Origin: Rhodococcus qingshengii
Lineage (GTDB): Bacteria > Actinomycetota > Actinomycetes > Mycobacteriales > Mycobacteriaceae
Reading direction: 5' to 3'
NCBI RefSeq assembly: GCF_021025955.1
Contig: NZ_JAJNCL010000010.1
Location: 146,799-210,798 of the forward strand
Length of the DNA stretch: 64,000 nucleotides
Shown here: positions 20,073-28,861 of the stretch, one piece after another
Layout of the letters: the number at the start of each line of letters is the position of its first letter
How positions within the stretch are numbered: the first letter of the stretch is position 1
Notes under the pieces: generated by a model
Database searches by the model: none
What the model was told of the DNA's origin: nothing
The model's input: the letters and a program-made list of their open reading frames with translations, nothing else
Position numbers and translations under genes: made by a program

Positions 20073-22004
20073 TTAGATCTCCGCGCCCACGAATTGGCTG
20101 TTGTACAGACGGAAGTAGGCGCCGCGGGATTCGAGCAAGGCGTCATGGCTCCCCTGCTCCACGATGCGGCCTTCCTCCATCACCACGATCAGGTTCGCAT
20201 CACGGATTGTCGAAAGACGGTGCGCGATGACAAAACTGGTGCGGTCGTTGCGCAGGACCGCAGTGGCGCTCTGGACCAGCAGTTCGGTGCGTGTATCCAC
20301 CGAACTGGTCGCCTCGTCGAGGATCAGGATGGACGGCTGCGAGATGAAGGCGCGGGCGATGGTGATGAGCTGCTTCTCGCCGGCACTGACGTTGCTGCCT
20401 TCCTCGTCGATGACAGTGTCGTAGCCCTCAGGCAGGGAGTGTACGAACTTGTCGACGTAGCTCATCTCGGCCGCGCGACGAATTTCCTCGTCGGTGGCAC
20501 CAGGTTTGCCGTACGCGATGTTCTCGCGGATGGTTCCACCGAACAGCCACGCGTCCTGCAGAACCATGCCGATGCGTGAACGCAGATCGTCTCGCGTCAT
20601 GTCGGCGATGTCGACGCCGTCCAAAGTGATTCGGCCCGAATTGAGTTCGTAGAACCGCAGGATGAGGTTGACGAGGGTGGTCTTGCCGGCGCCGGTGGGG
20701 CCGACGATCGCCACCATCTGACCCGGCTCGGCGGTCAGGGACAAGTCCTCGATCAACGGCTGTTCCGGCTTGTAACTGAACGTGACGTTCTCGAACTTGA
20801 CGCGGCCCTTGTCGACCGTGGGCGACTTCGCGCCCTTCGGGTCCTCCGACTGCTCCTCTTGGTCGAGCAGCGCAAAAACGCGCTCGGCCGAGGCGACGCC
20901 GGACTGCAGCAGATTGGTCATCGACGCGATCTGCGTGAGCGGCTGCGTGAACTGCCGCGAGTACTGGATGAACGCCTGCACGTCACCGAGCGTCATCGTT
21001 CCGGATGCGACGCGCATACCGCCGACCACTGCGATGGCAACGTAGTTAAGGTTGCCGAGGAACATCACGGCCGGCATGACCAGACCGGAGATGAACTGCG
21101 CCTTGAAGCTCGACTCGTACAGATCCTCGTTCTGCTTGCGGAAGCGCTCCTCGACCTCCTGCTGGCGGCCGAACACCTTGACCAACTCGTGGCCGCTGAA
21201 CGCTTCCTCGACCTGTGCATTGATTCCGCCGGTGCTCTTCCACTGCGCGACGAAGTGCTTTTGTGAACGCTTCGCGATGAACGCCGTGACCATGATCGAC
21301 AGCGGAACAGTTGCCACCGCAATCAGGGCGAGTAGCGGTGAGATCCACAGCATCATCACCAGAATGCCCAGGACGGTCATCACCGACATGACCAGCTGAC
21401 TGAGCGTCTGCTGCAAGCTCTGCGCGACGTTGTCGATGTCATTGGTCACGCGGGAGAGAACATCACCGCGGGCATGGGTATCGAAGTACCGCAAGGGAAG
21501 TCGGTGAATCTTCTGCTCGACGTCCTCACGCAACCGGCGAACGGTTCGCTGCACCACGATGTTGAGCAGATACGCCTGCAACCAACTGAACAGCGACGCA
21601 CAGACGAACAGCAGCAGCACGATCATCAAGACCTTGCCGACGGCGTCGAAATCGATTCCGGTTCCGGGCACAACGGCCATGCCGGACACCATGTCCGCGA
21701 GCTGACCTTGCCCCGAGGCACGCAACCCCTCGACAGCCTGTTCCTTTGTAGTCCCCGGCTGGAGTTGCTTGCTGACGATGCCGTCGAAGATCAGGTTGGT
21801 GGCATTTCCCAGGATCTTCGGAGCGATCGAGGAAAGCACAACGCTTACGGTCACTAGAGCGAAGATCAGGACGACGATCGGCTTGTCCGGGCTCAAGCGT
21901 CCGAGGAGACGCTTGAGAGAAGGGCCGAAGTTCATGGCCTTCTTGGTGGGATCGCCGCCCCCGGGCGGGCCGATGGGAGGCGAGGAAGTCGGTCGATTAC
22001 TCAT
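20073..22004 (-). CDS. ABC exporter half-transporter, catalytically canonical subunit
   Basis: 643 residues: N-terminal membrane domain with six helices, C-terminal nucleotide-binding domain. Walker A GPTGAGKTT, Walker B ILILDEATSSVD with catalytic Glu, H-loop IAHRLST. The signature motif is altered (VSAGEKQ for the usual LSGGQ). ATG 22004 overlaps the stop of the upstream partner as ATGA, indicating translational coupling. The pair is a heterodimeric multidrug/lipid exporter of the TM287/288, BmrCD type (M. tuberculosis Rv1272c/Rv1273c-like). The substrate is unknown. Confidence 0.92.
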   Translation of the reverse strand: MSNRPTSSPPIGPPGGGDPTKKAMNFGPSLKRLLGRLSPDKPIVVLIFALVTVSVVLSSIAPKILGNATNLIFDGIVSKQLQPGTTKEQAVEGLRASGQGQLADMVSGMAVVPGTGIDFDAVGKVLMIVLLLFVCASLFSWLQAYLLNIVVQRTVRRLREDVEQKIHRLPLRYFDTHARGDVLSRVTNDIDNVAQSLQQTLSQLVMSVMTVLGILVMMLWISPLLALIAVATVPLSIMVTAFIAKRSQKHFVAQWKSTGGINAQVEEAFSGHELVKVFGRQQEVEERFRKQNEDLYESSFKAQFISGLVMPAVMFLGNLNYVAIAVVGGMRVASGTMTLGDVQAFIQYSRQFTQPLTQIASMTNLLQSGVASAERVFALLDQEEQSEDPKGAKSPTVDKGRVKFENVTFSYKPEQPLIEDLSLTAEPGQMVAIVGPTGAGKTTLVNLILRFYELNSGRITLDGVDIADMTRDDLRSRIGMVLQDAWLFGGTIRENIAYGKPGATDEEIRRAAEMSYVDKFVHSLPEGYDTVIDEEGSNVSAGEKQLITIARAFISQPSILILDEATSSVDTRTELLVQSATAVLRNDRTSFVIAHRLSTIRDANLIVVMEEGRIVEQGSHDALLESRGAYFRLYNSQFVGAEI

Positions 22005-23734
22005 GATGCGTCCTGTACGGCTAGCTGAGAGGCGACGATTTCGCCGTAGGTAGGACAACTGACCACGAGTTCGTCGTGCGTGCCGATCCCCACGATGGCA
22101 CCGTCGTCGAGCACGATGATCTGATCGGCTTCCACGATAGTGGAAATGCGCTGCGCGACAACGACGATGCAGGCGTCTTGCGTGACCGGCCGGAGCGCCG
22201 CACGCAGCCTCGCATCAGTAGTGAGGTCGAGTGCCGAGAAGGAATCATCGAACAGATAGATCTGCGGCTTACGCACCAACGCTCTGGCGATGGCGAGTCT
22301 CTGACGCTGACCGCCCGATACCGTCGTACCGCCTTGTGCCACCGGTGTGTCCAGACCTTCGGGCATGGCACGGACGAAGTCGGCAGCTTGGGCGATCTCG
22401 AGGCACTCCCACAGCCATTCGTCGGTTGCTTCGGGGTTTCCGTAGCGAAGATTGGTGGCGACGGTGCCGGAGAACAGGTATGGCTTCTGCGGGACCAGAC
22501 CGATCACCGAACAGAGCAGTTCCGTGTCGATGTCACGGACGTCGACTCCACCCACCGATACCGATCCGGAAGTGGAGTCGATCAATCGCGGAATGAGGTT
22601 GAGCAGAGTCGTCTTTCCCGATCCCGTACCGCCGATGATCGCTGTCGTCTTACCTGGTTCGGCGCGGAAGGTGATGTCGCGCAATACGGGTTCTTCAGCT
22701 CCGGGGAACTGGAACTGAGCGCCACGAAGTTCGACGACTCCCGGGTCCTTCAGCTCTCGGACCGGATTCTCGGGCGGGATCACCGACGAATCCGTGTCGA
22801 GGACCTCGGAGATACGTTCGGCGCACACCGACGCACGCGGCAGCATCACCGCCATGAAGGTGGCCATCATGACGGCCATCAGGATCTGCATGATGTAGCT
22901 GAGCATCGCGGTGAGCGAGCCGATCTGCATCGAGCCCTCGTTGATCTGATGGCCACCGAACCAGATGACCGCGACGCTGGTGACATTGCTGATCAGCATC
23001 ACGAGCGGGAACATCAGTGCCATGAGGCGGCCGACGCCGAGTGCAGTCTCCGTCAGTTCGCGGTTGGCGTCGCCGAAACGCTCTACCTCGTACGGTTCCC
23101 GTACAAACGCTCGGACGACGCGGATGCCCGTGATCTGTTCGCGAAGAACACGGTTGACGGCGTCGAGGCGGCCCTGCATGACCCGGAATCCGGGGACCAT
23201 CCGGGCAATCAGGAAACCCATCGAGACCACGAGGAGCGGGACGCTGATCCCGAGGATCCAGGACAGATTCAGGTCCTGGCGCAGTGCCATGATGATGCCG
23301 CCGACGCACATGATCGGCGCCATGACGAGGATCGTGCAACTCATCACGACCATCATCTGCACTTGCTGGACGTCGTTGGTGTTGCGGGTGATCAGCGAAG
23401 GCGCACCGAAGTGCCCGACCTCTCGGGCCGAGAACGTCCCGACCTGATGCAGCACCGACGCTCGGAGGTCGCGTCCGACGCCCATGGCGACTCGCGCACC
23501 GAAGAAGACGGCACCCACCGAGCACAGGATCTGCGTCAGCGTGACCATGAGCATCATCCCGCCGGTGGAGAGGATGTAGCCGGTGTCGCCTTTGGTCACG
23601 CCGTTGTCGATGATGTCGGCGTTGAGACTCGGAAGGTAAAGAGCCGCCATAGTCGAAATAAACTGCAGGACGACAACGCCCGTGAGTTCGCCCCGGTACG
23701 GCGTCAGATAAGTGCGCAGCAGCCTGATCAGCAT
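22001..23734 (-). CDS. ABC exporter half-transporter, degenerate-site subunit
   Basis: 577 residues, first gene of the two-gene exporter operon. Walker A GGTGSGKTT and signature VSGGQRQ are normal, but Walker B reads IYLFDDSFSALD with Asp in place of the catalytic Glu, and the H-loop His is Gln (VVAQRIST). Its degenerate Walker site would face the altered VSAGE signature of the partner, so one of the two ATP sites is non-hydrolysing, as known for heterodimeric exporters. Confidence 0.92.
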   Translation of the reverse strand: MLIRLLRTYLTPYRGELTGVVVLQFISTMAALYLPSLNADIIDNGVTKGDTGYILSTGGMMLMVTLTQILCSVGAVFFGARVAMGVGRDLRASVLHQVGTFSAREVGHFGAPSLITRNTNDVQQVQMMVVMSCTILVMAPIMCVGGIIMALRQDLNLSWILGISVPLLVVSMGFLIARMVPGFRVMQGRLDAVNRVLREQITGIRVVRAFVREPYEVERFGDANRELTETALGVGRLMALMFPLVMLISNVTSVAVIWFGGHQINEGSMQIGSLTAMLSYIMQILMAVMMATFMAVMLPRASVCAERISEVLDTDSSVIPPENPVRELKDPGVVELRGAQFQFPGAEEPVLRDITFRAEPGKTTAIIGGTGSGKTTLLNLIPRLIDSTSGSVSVGGVDVRDIDTELLCSVIGLVPQKPYLFSGTVATNLRYGNPEATDEWLWECLEIAQAADFVRAMPEGLDTPVAQGGTTVSGGQRQRLAIARALVRKPQIYLFDDSFSALDLTTDARLRAALRPVTQDACIVVVAQRISTIVEADQIIVLDDGAIVGIGTHDELVVSCPTYGEIVASQLAVQDAS

Positions 23735-23798
23735 AGTGAGCGAAGGTTACCAATCCTGGCCGACATGTGCCGCTGGATATTTCGATACCGGGAAAACA

Positions 23799-23844
23799 GC
23801 TGTGCGCCTTTATTAACCGCAGGGGGTTAATAAAGGCGCACAGC
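23799..23844 (-). terminator. 20 bp perfect inverted repeat (terminator of mmpL)
   Basis: Arms 23799-23818 and 23825-23844 are exact reverse complements around a six-base loop. On the minus strand the second arm ends GCTGTTTT, giving a short U run. It lies just after the mmpL stop codon and before the ABC operon. Confidence 0.8.
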
Positions 23845-23870
23845 GGTCAAGCGGTCAAGCGGTCAAGCGG
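23841..23870 (+). repeat. three 8 bp tandem repeats at the mmpL stop codon
   Basis: GCGGTCAA occurs three times in a row from 23843 to 23866, followed by GCGG. On the minus strand each unit supplies a TGA; the first in frame is the mmpL stop (23863-23865). Confidence 0.8.
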
Positions 23871-26217
23871 ATGTGGACTGCAGTTCTGCTTCCTTCTCGT
23901 CACGGAGGGCCTTGCTGAGCTTCTCGCCCTCGATGTCGACGTTCGGCAAAATCTTGTCCAGCCACTTCGGCAGCCACCACGCCTTGTCGCCGAGCAGTGC
24001 CATGACGGACGGGATGATCACCATTCGCACGATGAAGGCGTCGAAGAACACTGCCGCAGCGAGCGCGAATCCGATCGACTTGATGAACGAGTTCGGTTCT
24101 GCGATGAAGGCGCCGAACACGGAGATCATGATGACCGCGGCCGCACTGACCACTCGGGCACCGTGGTTGAAGCCGATAGTCACGGCTTCCTTCGCGGTTG
24201 CACCGTGGACGTACTCCTCACGCATACGCGTCACGAGGAACACCTGGTAGTCCATCGCCAATCCGAACACCACGCCGATCAGGAAGATCGGCATGAAACT
24301 CACGAGCGGTTGCGGGTTCGAGATGATGCCCAACCAACCGTGCTGGAAGATCGCCACCGTCGCACCGAATGTCGCGAGCACGCTGAGCAGGAAGCCGAGC
24401 GTCGCAGTCAGTGGAACCAGGATCGAGCGGAACACCAAGAGCAACAAGATGAATGCAAGGCCGACCACTACGGCAAGGTAGGGCACCAGTGCATCCTTCA
24501 GCGTGTCCGAGACGTCGCCTTCGAGTGCGGTCTGACCGGTGATGCCGTAGCTGACGCCGATCGAATCGTTGAGTCCTGATTCGGCTCCGCGGAGGCTGGA
24601 CACCAGGTCCATGGTTGCCGGATCTGTCGGACCACTCTTCGGAGTGATCAGTACCTGTGCGGTAGTGCCGGCGTCGTTGACCCGGACGACCTGTGCGTTC
24701 TGGACGTCACTGAAGCTCGAGATGGTCGAGACAACCTCCGCGAACGCCTCTTCGGCAGAAACACTGGCATCCTTGGCGTCGACGACGGCGATCAGCGGTC
24801 CGTTTCGGCCGTCACCGAAACCCTCGTCGATGAGGTCGTATGCCTGACGCGCACTCGTAGCCGGGTCACCGGTGGCCTCCGACGGCAACGCGAGGCTCAA
24901 TCCTGTTGCGGGTAGGGCCAATGCACCCAGAAGGACTACACCACCGATCAGCGGAACGAGCGGACGACGGACGACGGCGTTGATGAATCGCATGGCCAAC
25001 TTCGGCTTGCCCGAATCCTGGTCTTCAGACTCCTCAGCACGCTTGCTGAGGAAGGGGATCTTGCCGGCAAAAGCCTTGCGCCCGAACATACCCAGGATCG
25101 CGGGCAGCAAGGTCAAAGCGATCAGGACCGCGATCAGCACGGTGAAGGCTGCTGCCGCACCCATGTCCGAGAGGAACGGGATACCGACGACACGCAACGC
25201 GACCAGCGCGATGATGACCGTCAAACCGGCGAATACGACTGCGGAACCGGCAGTTCCGACAGCGCGGCCAGCTGCTTCGGCACGGTTGTCGGTGAGCGTG
25301 AGCTCATGCCTGAACCGGGACATGATGAACAGCGAGTAGTCGATCGCTACCGCCAGGCCGATCATGATCGCCAGGGTCGGAGTCATGGAACTGAGATCCA
25401 TGAACCCGGTGGCGACAGTGATTCCGAGGCTGCCGATAGCGATACCGATGATTGCGGTGAGGAGCGGAAGCCCCGCGGCCACAAGCGAACCGAACGTGAT
25501 GGCTAGAACGACGGCGGCAACGGCGATGCCGATCAGCTCGGTGACACCACCGGGCATCTCCGCTTCCTGCGCAGCCGAACCACTGACCTGGACATTGAGC
25601 CCCGCAGCTCGCCCGACATCGGCTGCGGAGTTGATCGAATCACGCAAGGCTTGGTCGAGATCGGCGAAGTCACCGCTGAACGGAACCTCGACGTACCCGA
25701 CCGTTCCATCGGCACTGAGCGGGGACAACGCACGCGCGTCGTCCACGGCCTGCGTCTCGGAAGTTCCAGCGGCAGCTGCCTTTTCCTTGAACATCGCAAC
25801 CATGGAGTCGTTGCCGGTAACCGGATTGACCAGCGCCTTCGCGGCCTGTTCCGGAGTGGCAGTTGCCGGGTCCACCTTGGCAGAGTCGGCGACCTTGTCG
25901 ATGCCGCGGATACTCGTGAGCATCTCGTCCATGGCCTTGACGTTCGCCGGGTCAGCCAGGGTTGTACCTGCCGGAGCCTCGACGACGTATCGGGCGCTCA
26001 GCGAATCCATCGGATTGGGAGCACCGGGGAACCGCTCAGCCATCAAGTCCTGGGCCTGCTGCGCCGGCGTTCCCGGAATGGAGAAGGAATCTTTGGTGGG
26101 GCCGGACAGCGTTGCTGCCCCGACACCCATCAGGACCAGGATTATCAGCCAAACACTGAGGACCGCGCCCTTTCGCCGATAGGCGAACTTGCCGATCCGA
26201 TAAAGATAGGTGGCCAC
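23863..26217 (-). CDS. MMPL/RND-family transporter
   Basis: 784 residues in two similar halves, each with an extracytoplasmic domain and a block of membrane helices (12 in total). Proton-relay Asp-Tyr pairs are seen in GLAVAIDYSLFIMSRFR and GLAMDYQVFLVTRMREEY. These proton-driven exporters move lipids or drugs across the membrane. The C-terminal tail is charged. GTG start at 26215-26217 with AAGGAG six bases upstream. It follows tetR by 42 bp and is likely regulated by it. Confidence 0.93.
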   Translation of the reverse strand: MATYLYRIGKFAYRRKGAVLSVWLIILVLMGVGAATLSGPTKDSFSIPGTPAQQAQDLMAERFPGAPNPMDSLSARYVVEAPAGTTLADPANVKAMDEMLTSIRGIDKVADSAKVDPATATPEQAAKALVNPVTGNDSMVAMFKEKAAAAGTSETQAVDDARALSPLSADGTVGYVEVPFSGDFADLDQALRDSINSAADVGRAAGLNVQVSGSAAQEAEMPGGVTELIGIAVAAVVLAITFGSLVAAGLPLLTAIIGIAIGSLGITVATGFMDLSSMTPTLAIMIGLAVAIDYSLFIMSRFRHELTLTDNRAEAAGRAVGTAGSAVVFAGLTVIIALVALRVVGIPFLSDMGAAAAFTVLIAVLIALTLLPAILGMFGRKAFAGKIPFLSKRAEESEDQDSGKPKLAMRFINAVVRRPLVPLIGGVVLLGALALPATGLSLALPSEATGDPATSARQAYDLIDEGFGDGRNGPLIAVVDAKDASVSAEEAFAEVVSTISSFSDVQNAQVVRVNDAGTTAQVLITPKSGPTDPATMDLVSSLRGAESGLNDSIGVSYGITGQTALEGDVSDTLKDALVPYLAVVVGLAFILLLLVFRSILVPLTATLGFLLSVLATFGATVAIFQHGWLGIISNPQPLVSFMPIFLIGVVFGLAMDYQVFLVTRMREEYVHGATAKEAVTIGFNHGARVVSAAAVIMISVFGAFIAEPNSFIKSIGFALAAAVFFDAFIVRMVIIPSVMALLGDKAWWLPKWLDKILPNVDIEGEKLSKALRDEKEAELQSTSA

Positions 26218-26259
26218 GACGGGCTCCTTGCTGTTTCGGTGCGTGTACGTGGACAGGTT

Positions 26260-26901
26260 TTACGAGTGGATCTCAGAAGCGGTGCCTCCGAGACGCGGTG
26301 GCGGTGCGGGCAATCCCGCACGAATCTGCCGAAAAGCGTCGTGGACCAGCTCTTCCGGACTGGAGGCCTCCGACTTTCCGCCAGTCCAGATGTCGATTAC
26401 CGATTTAGCGGCTCCACCCACCGCTCCAAGGAGGAGAGTCGGGTAGAGGTCCCGTTCGGCGTCCGTACCGGTACGTTCCGCCAAGGCCTGAACGACTGCA
26501 CGGTTGATCCGCTGATGCATGTCTGCGGCATCCCGATAGAGCGCGGGGCTCGAATCCGACAGCAGCCAGATACTCGCCTTCTCACTCCCGCTCGGACCTG
26601 AGTCGTTCACGATTTCGACCACAAGGTTTTCGAGCACGTCGAGGATAGGTTCGTCGGCGGGCCGGGCTGCAAGCGCCTCGATCCACAAAGTCACCGATTC
26701 CTCGAAACTGGCGAGCACTGCCTCTTCCTTGCTGGAGAAGTAGTTGTGGAATGTCCTCGTCGACACTCCGGCCTCGGATGCGATTGCGTCAGCGGTGACG
26801 CATTCGATTCCCAGCGCGCGAGCCAGCCGCGCCGCCGCACCGCTGAGTGCGGCACGGGTTGCTGCCTTCTTGCGGTCGCGCAGGCCTGGTTCGATGATCA
26901 C
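26260..26901 (-). CDS. TetR-family repressor of the mmpL operon
   Basis: 213 residues. Helix-turn-helix: IECVTADAIASEAGVSTRTF then HNYFSSKEEAVL. The C-terminal part (ASIWLLSDSSPALYRDAADM) is of the actinobacterial TetR_C class. GTG 26901 is the only plausible start in this frame near the domain; GGAG abuts it, so the mRNA may be leaderless or start is weak. Two 16 bp palindromes lie 19-52 bp upstream, pointing to autoregulation together with mmpL. Confidence 0.88.
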   Translation of the reverse strand: MIIEPGLRDRKKAATRAALSGAAARLARALGIECVTADAIASEAGVSTRTFHNYFSSKEEAVLASFEESVTLWIEALAARPADEPILDVLENLVVEIVNDSGPSGSEKASIWLLSDSSPALYRDAADMHQRINRAVVQALAERTGTDAERDLYPTLLLGAVGGAAKSVIDIWTGGKSEASSPEELVHDAFRQIRAGLPAPPPRLGGTASEIHS

Positions 26902-26919
26902 TCCAACACGGTACCGAAC

Positions 26920-26953
26920 TTGCAGACCTCTGCAACTTTGCAGAGCTCTGCAA
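26920..26953. promoter_or_regulatory. twin 16 bp palindromic operators upstream of tetR-mmpL
   Basis: TTGCAGACCTCTGCAA (26920-26935) and TTGCAGAGCTCTGCAA (26938-26953) are near-perfect and perfect palindromes. Their centres are 18 bp apart, placing two dimers on similar faces of the helix, 19 bp before the tetR start. TetR-type autorepression is the natural reading. Confidence 0.85.
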
Positions 26954-27152
26954 GATTGTGCAATCGAACACACCACCCGGAACATCGAGGTGTGGCTCAC
27001 ACCCCTACTCGCTAAACGCCTGGACAAGGCGACCGGAGAAGTTTCCGACCCGACACGCTGTATGACATCACGACTCAAGTTGACACGCATATCAACAGAG
27101 GCTGACATACTTTGCTAATCATTAACCACAACGAGTTCGATGAAGGAAGCTG

Positions 27153-28265
27153 ATGGATCCGCTCCTGCATACTTGGCCGGTTTCATCCTCGGTCATGGTG
27201 TGGGGCTCCAAGACCGGACGCGGCACGGTCCTGCGTCTCGCGCACCTCACCATCGGATTCTGCTCCCTCAATTTCTCGCTCGTGGCTTACCTCTTTTTCT
27301 TCAGCACAGAAGGCCCCGAGGGACCATTTGCGCGCGCCTGGCTGGTCGGTGTCGCGACGATCAACTTGATTCCGACTTTCCTTTGGTTCGCCGGCCGAAT
27401 CAAAGGGGGACGCGCGCTCAAGCTCTACGGACTGTGGGCGGATATCGGCACCGCCTCCACTGTCATCGCATACTCCAGTCCCAACACCGCGCTGTTCGGC
27501 GCAGTCCTTTTTGTCGCCACCGGCGCCTACTTCACGTATTTCCTCGACTACCGCTGGCTGGCCTTCCACCTGGCCTTCACCACGACGTTTGTCATCGCCC
27601 TGACCGTTCTCGGATTGACGAACGCCGAGTACTCGGCAACCAGCGTGATCGCGCGCACCGACATCGTACTGTGTGCCGTGATCTTCATTCCGGCCACGAT
27701 TCAGTTGAGCTGGCGACAATTACTTTCGCGCGCAACGGGATCCAAGGTAGACGCACTCACTGGTCTCCTGAACCGACGCGGACTGTGGGAGATGTCAGAG
27801 CATATCTGGTCGGTCGCGTCGGTAAATCGTGCCGACATCGCTGTTGCCGTCGTCGACATCGACAAGTTCAAGGCGGTGAACGACACGTTCGGTCATGAGG
27901 TCGGTGACGCCGTCATCATCCGAACGGGAACGCGCCTTCAGGAGCATGTGAACGGTTTCGGTTACGCCGCGCGCACGGGCGGCGAGGAGTTCACCGTCGT
28001 GATGATCGGTACCCCGTACGGATTGCGCAAACGAATCGCAACCCTACCCAAAGCAGTAGTGAGCGCTTCTGACAGTCCGTTGTCCACAGTCAGCGTCGGA
28101 GCAGCGACGCTACCTTTCATCCCGCACCAGGAGGAATTCGACTACAACGAGTTCTCCCGAGCGATCATTGCGGCCGATCATCTGATGTACGAGGCGAAGG
28201 CCGCGGGCGGCAACGCGGCCAACACTGCGCCTACGACTGTTCCGCGTCCCAGGCGGACAGTCTGA
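27153..28265 (+). CDS. membrane-anchored GGDEF diguanylate cyclase
   Basis: 370 residues. Residues ~25-195 form about six membrane helices. The C-terminal ~165 residues are a GGDEF domain: DALTGLLNRRGLWEM, AVAVVDIDKFKAVNDTFGHE, and the active motif ARTGGEEFTVV (GGEEF). Catalytic residues are kept, so synthesis of c-di-GMP is expected. No RxxD inhibitory site is obvious. ATG 27153 follows GAAGGA. The sensing ligand of the membrane part is unknown. Confidence 0.93.
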   Translation: MDPLLHTWPVSSSVMVWGSKTGRGTVLRLAHLTIGFCSLNFSLVAYLFFFSTEGPEGPFARAWLVGVATINLIPTFLWFAGRIKGGRALKLYGLWADIGTASTVIAYSSPNTALFGAVLFVATGAYFTYFLDYRWLAFHLAFTTTFVIALTVLGLTNAEYSATSVIARTDIVLCAVIFIPATIQLSWRQLLSRATGSKVDALTGLLNRRGLWEMSEHIWSVASVNRADIAVAVVDIDKFKAVNDTFGHEVGDAVIIRTGTRLQEHVNGFGYAARTGGEEFTVVMIGTPYGLRKRIATLPKAVVSASDSPLSTVSVGAATLPFIPHQEEFDYNEFSRAIIAADHLMYEAKAAGGNAANTAPTTVPRPRRTV

Positions 28266-28277
28266 AAACGCGCTGCA

Positions 28278-28733
28278 TCAGCGCCGATTCCACGCTTCGG
28301 GATCTGCCGTCAGCTCGTGAATGAAGTCGGGCAATTCACCGCCTGCGACATCGGTGAGGCTGACATTTTCGAGCACGGCGCGAAGGTTGACGCGCACTGC
28401 AATCCACACCTCTTTGAGCGGTGTTGCCGGTCCCCCGTAGTCGACGTCTTCCGGTCGCTGGCCCCGAATCGAGGCAAGCGGTCCTTCGACAGCGCGGATG
28501 ACGTCGGCAATCGTGATCTCGTCCGCGGACCGAGCGAGCCAGTACCCGCCGTCCGGGCCCCGGCGGCTGTTGACGAGGCCGCCGCGCCGCAAGTCAGAGA
28601 GCACCGCTTCCAGGAACTTGTGGGGTATGACCTGGGATTTGGCGAGAAACTCGGCCTTGGCCGGGTCCGGACCGACTGCCGCAAGCTCGACCAGAGTCCG
28701 CACGGCGTAGTCCACCTTCGCGGTGATATGCAC
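28278..28733 (-). CDS. Rrf2-family transcriptional regulator without Fe-S cysteines
   Basis: 151 residues. MHITAKVDYAVRTLVELA is the standard Rrf2 N-terminus, with the helix-turn-helix and wing (FLEAVLSDLRRGGLV, SRRGPDGGYWLAR). No cysteine occurs anywhere, so it cannot bind an Fe-S cluster as IscR/NsrR do. GTG 28733 is preferred over TTG 28739 because GTAGGA sits seven bases before it. It is divergent from the sterol-desaturase-family gene, its likely target. Confidence 0.88.
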   Translation of the reverse strand: MHITAKVDYAVRTLVELAAVGPDPAKAEFLAKSQVIPHKFLEAVLSDLRRGGLVNSRRGPDGGYWLARSADEITIADVIRAVEGPLASIRGQRPEDVDYGGPATPLKEVWIAVRVNLRAVLENVSLTDVAGGELPDFIHELTADPEAWNRR

Positions 28734-28805
28734 CGGCAATTCCTACCATTGTTCTATGGAAAGCCGCAACAAACCCGCAAGATACTTCTCACAAAAGGTT
28801 CCGTG

Positions 28806-28834
28806 ATGTTACACATTAATGCATGATGTAACGA
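28806..28834. promoter_or_regulatory. candidate operator between the Rrf2 gene and the desaturase-family gene
   Basis: GTTACA (28808-28813) and TGTAAC (28827-28832) form an inverted repeat with a 13 bp AT-rich core, in the divergent promoter region. A regulator site is likely, and the adjacent Rrf2 protein is the obvious candidate. Confidence 0.5.
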
Positions 28835-28861
28835 TCAGAGCGAGAGAATAGGACAAATAGC

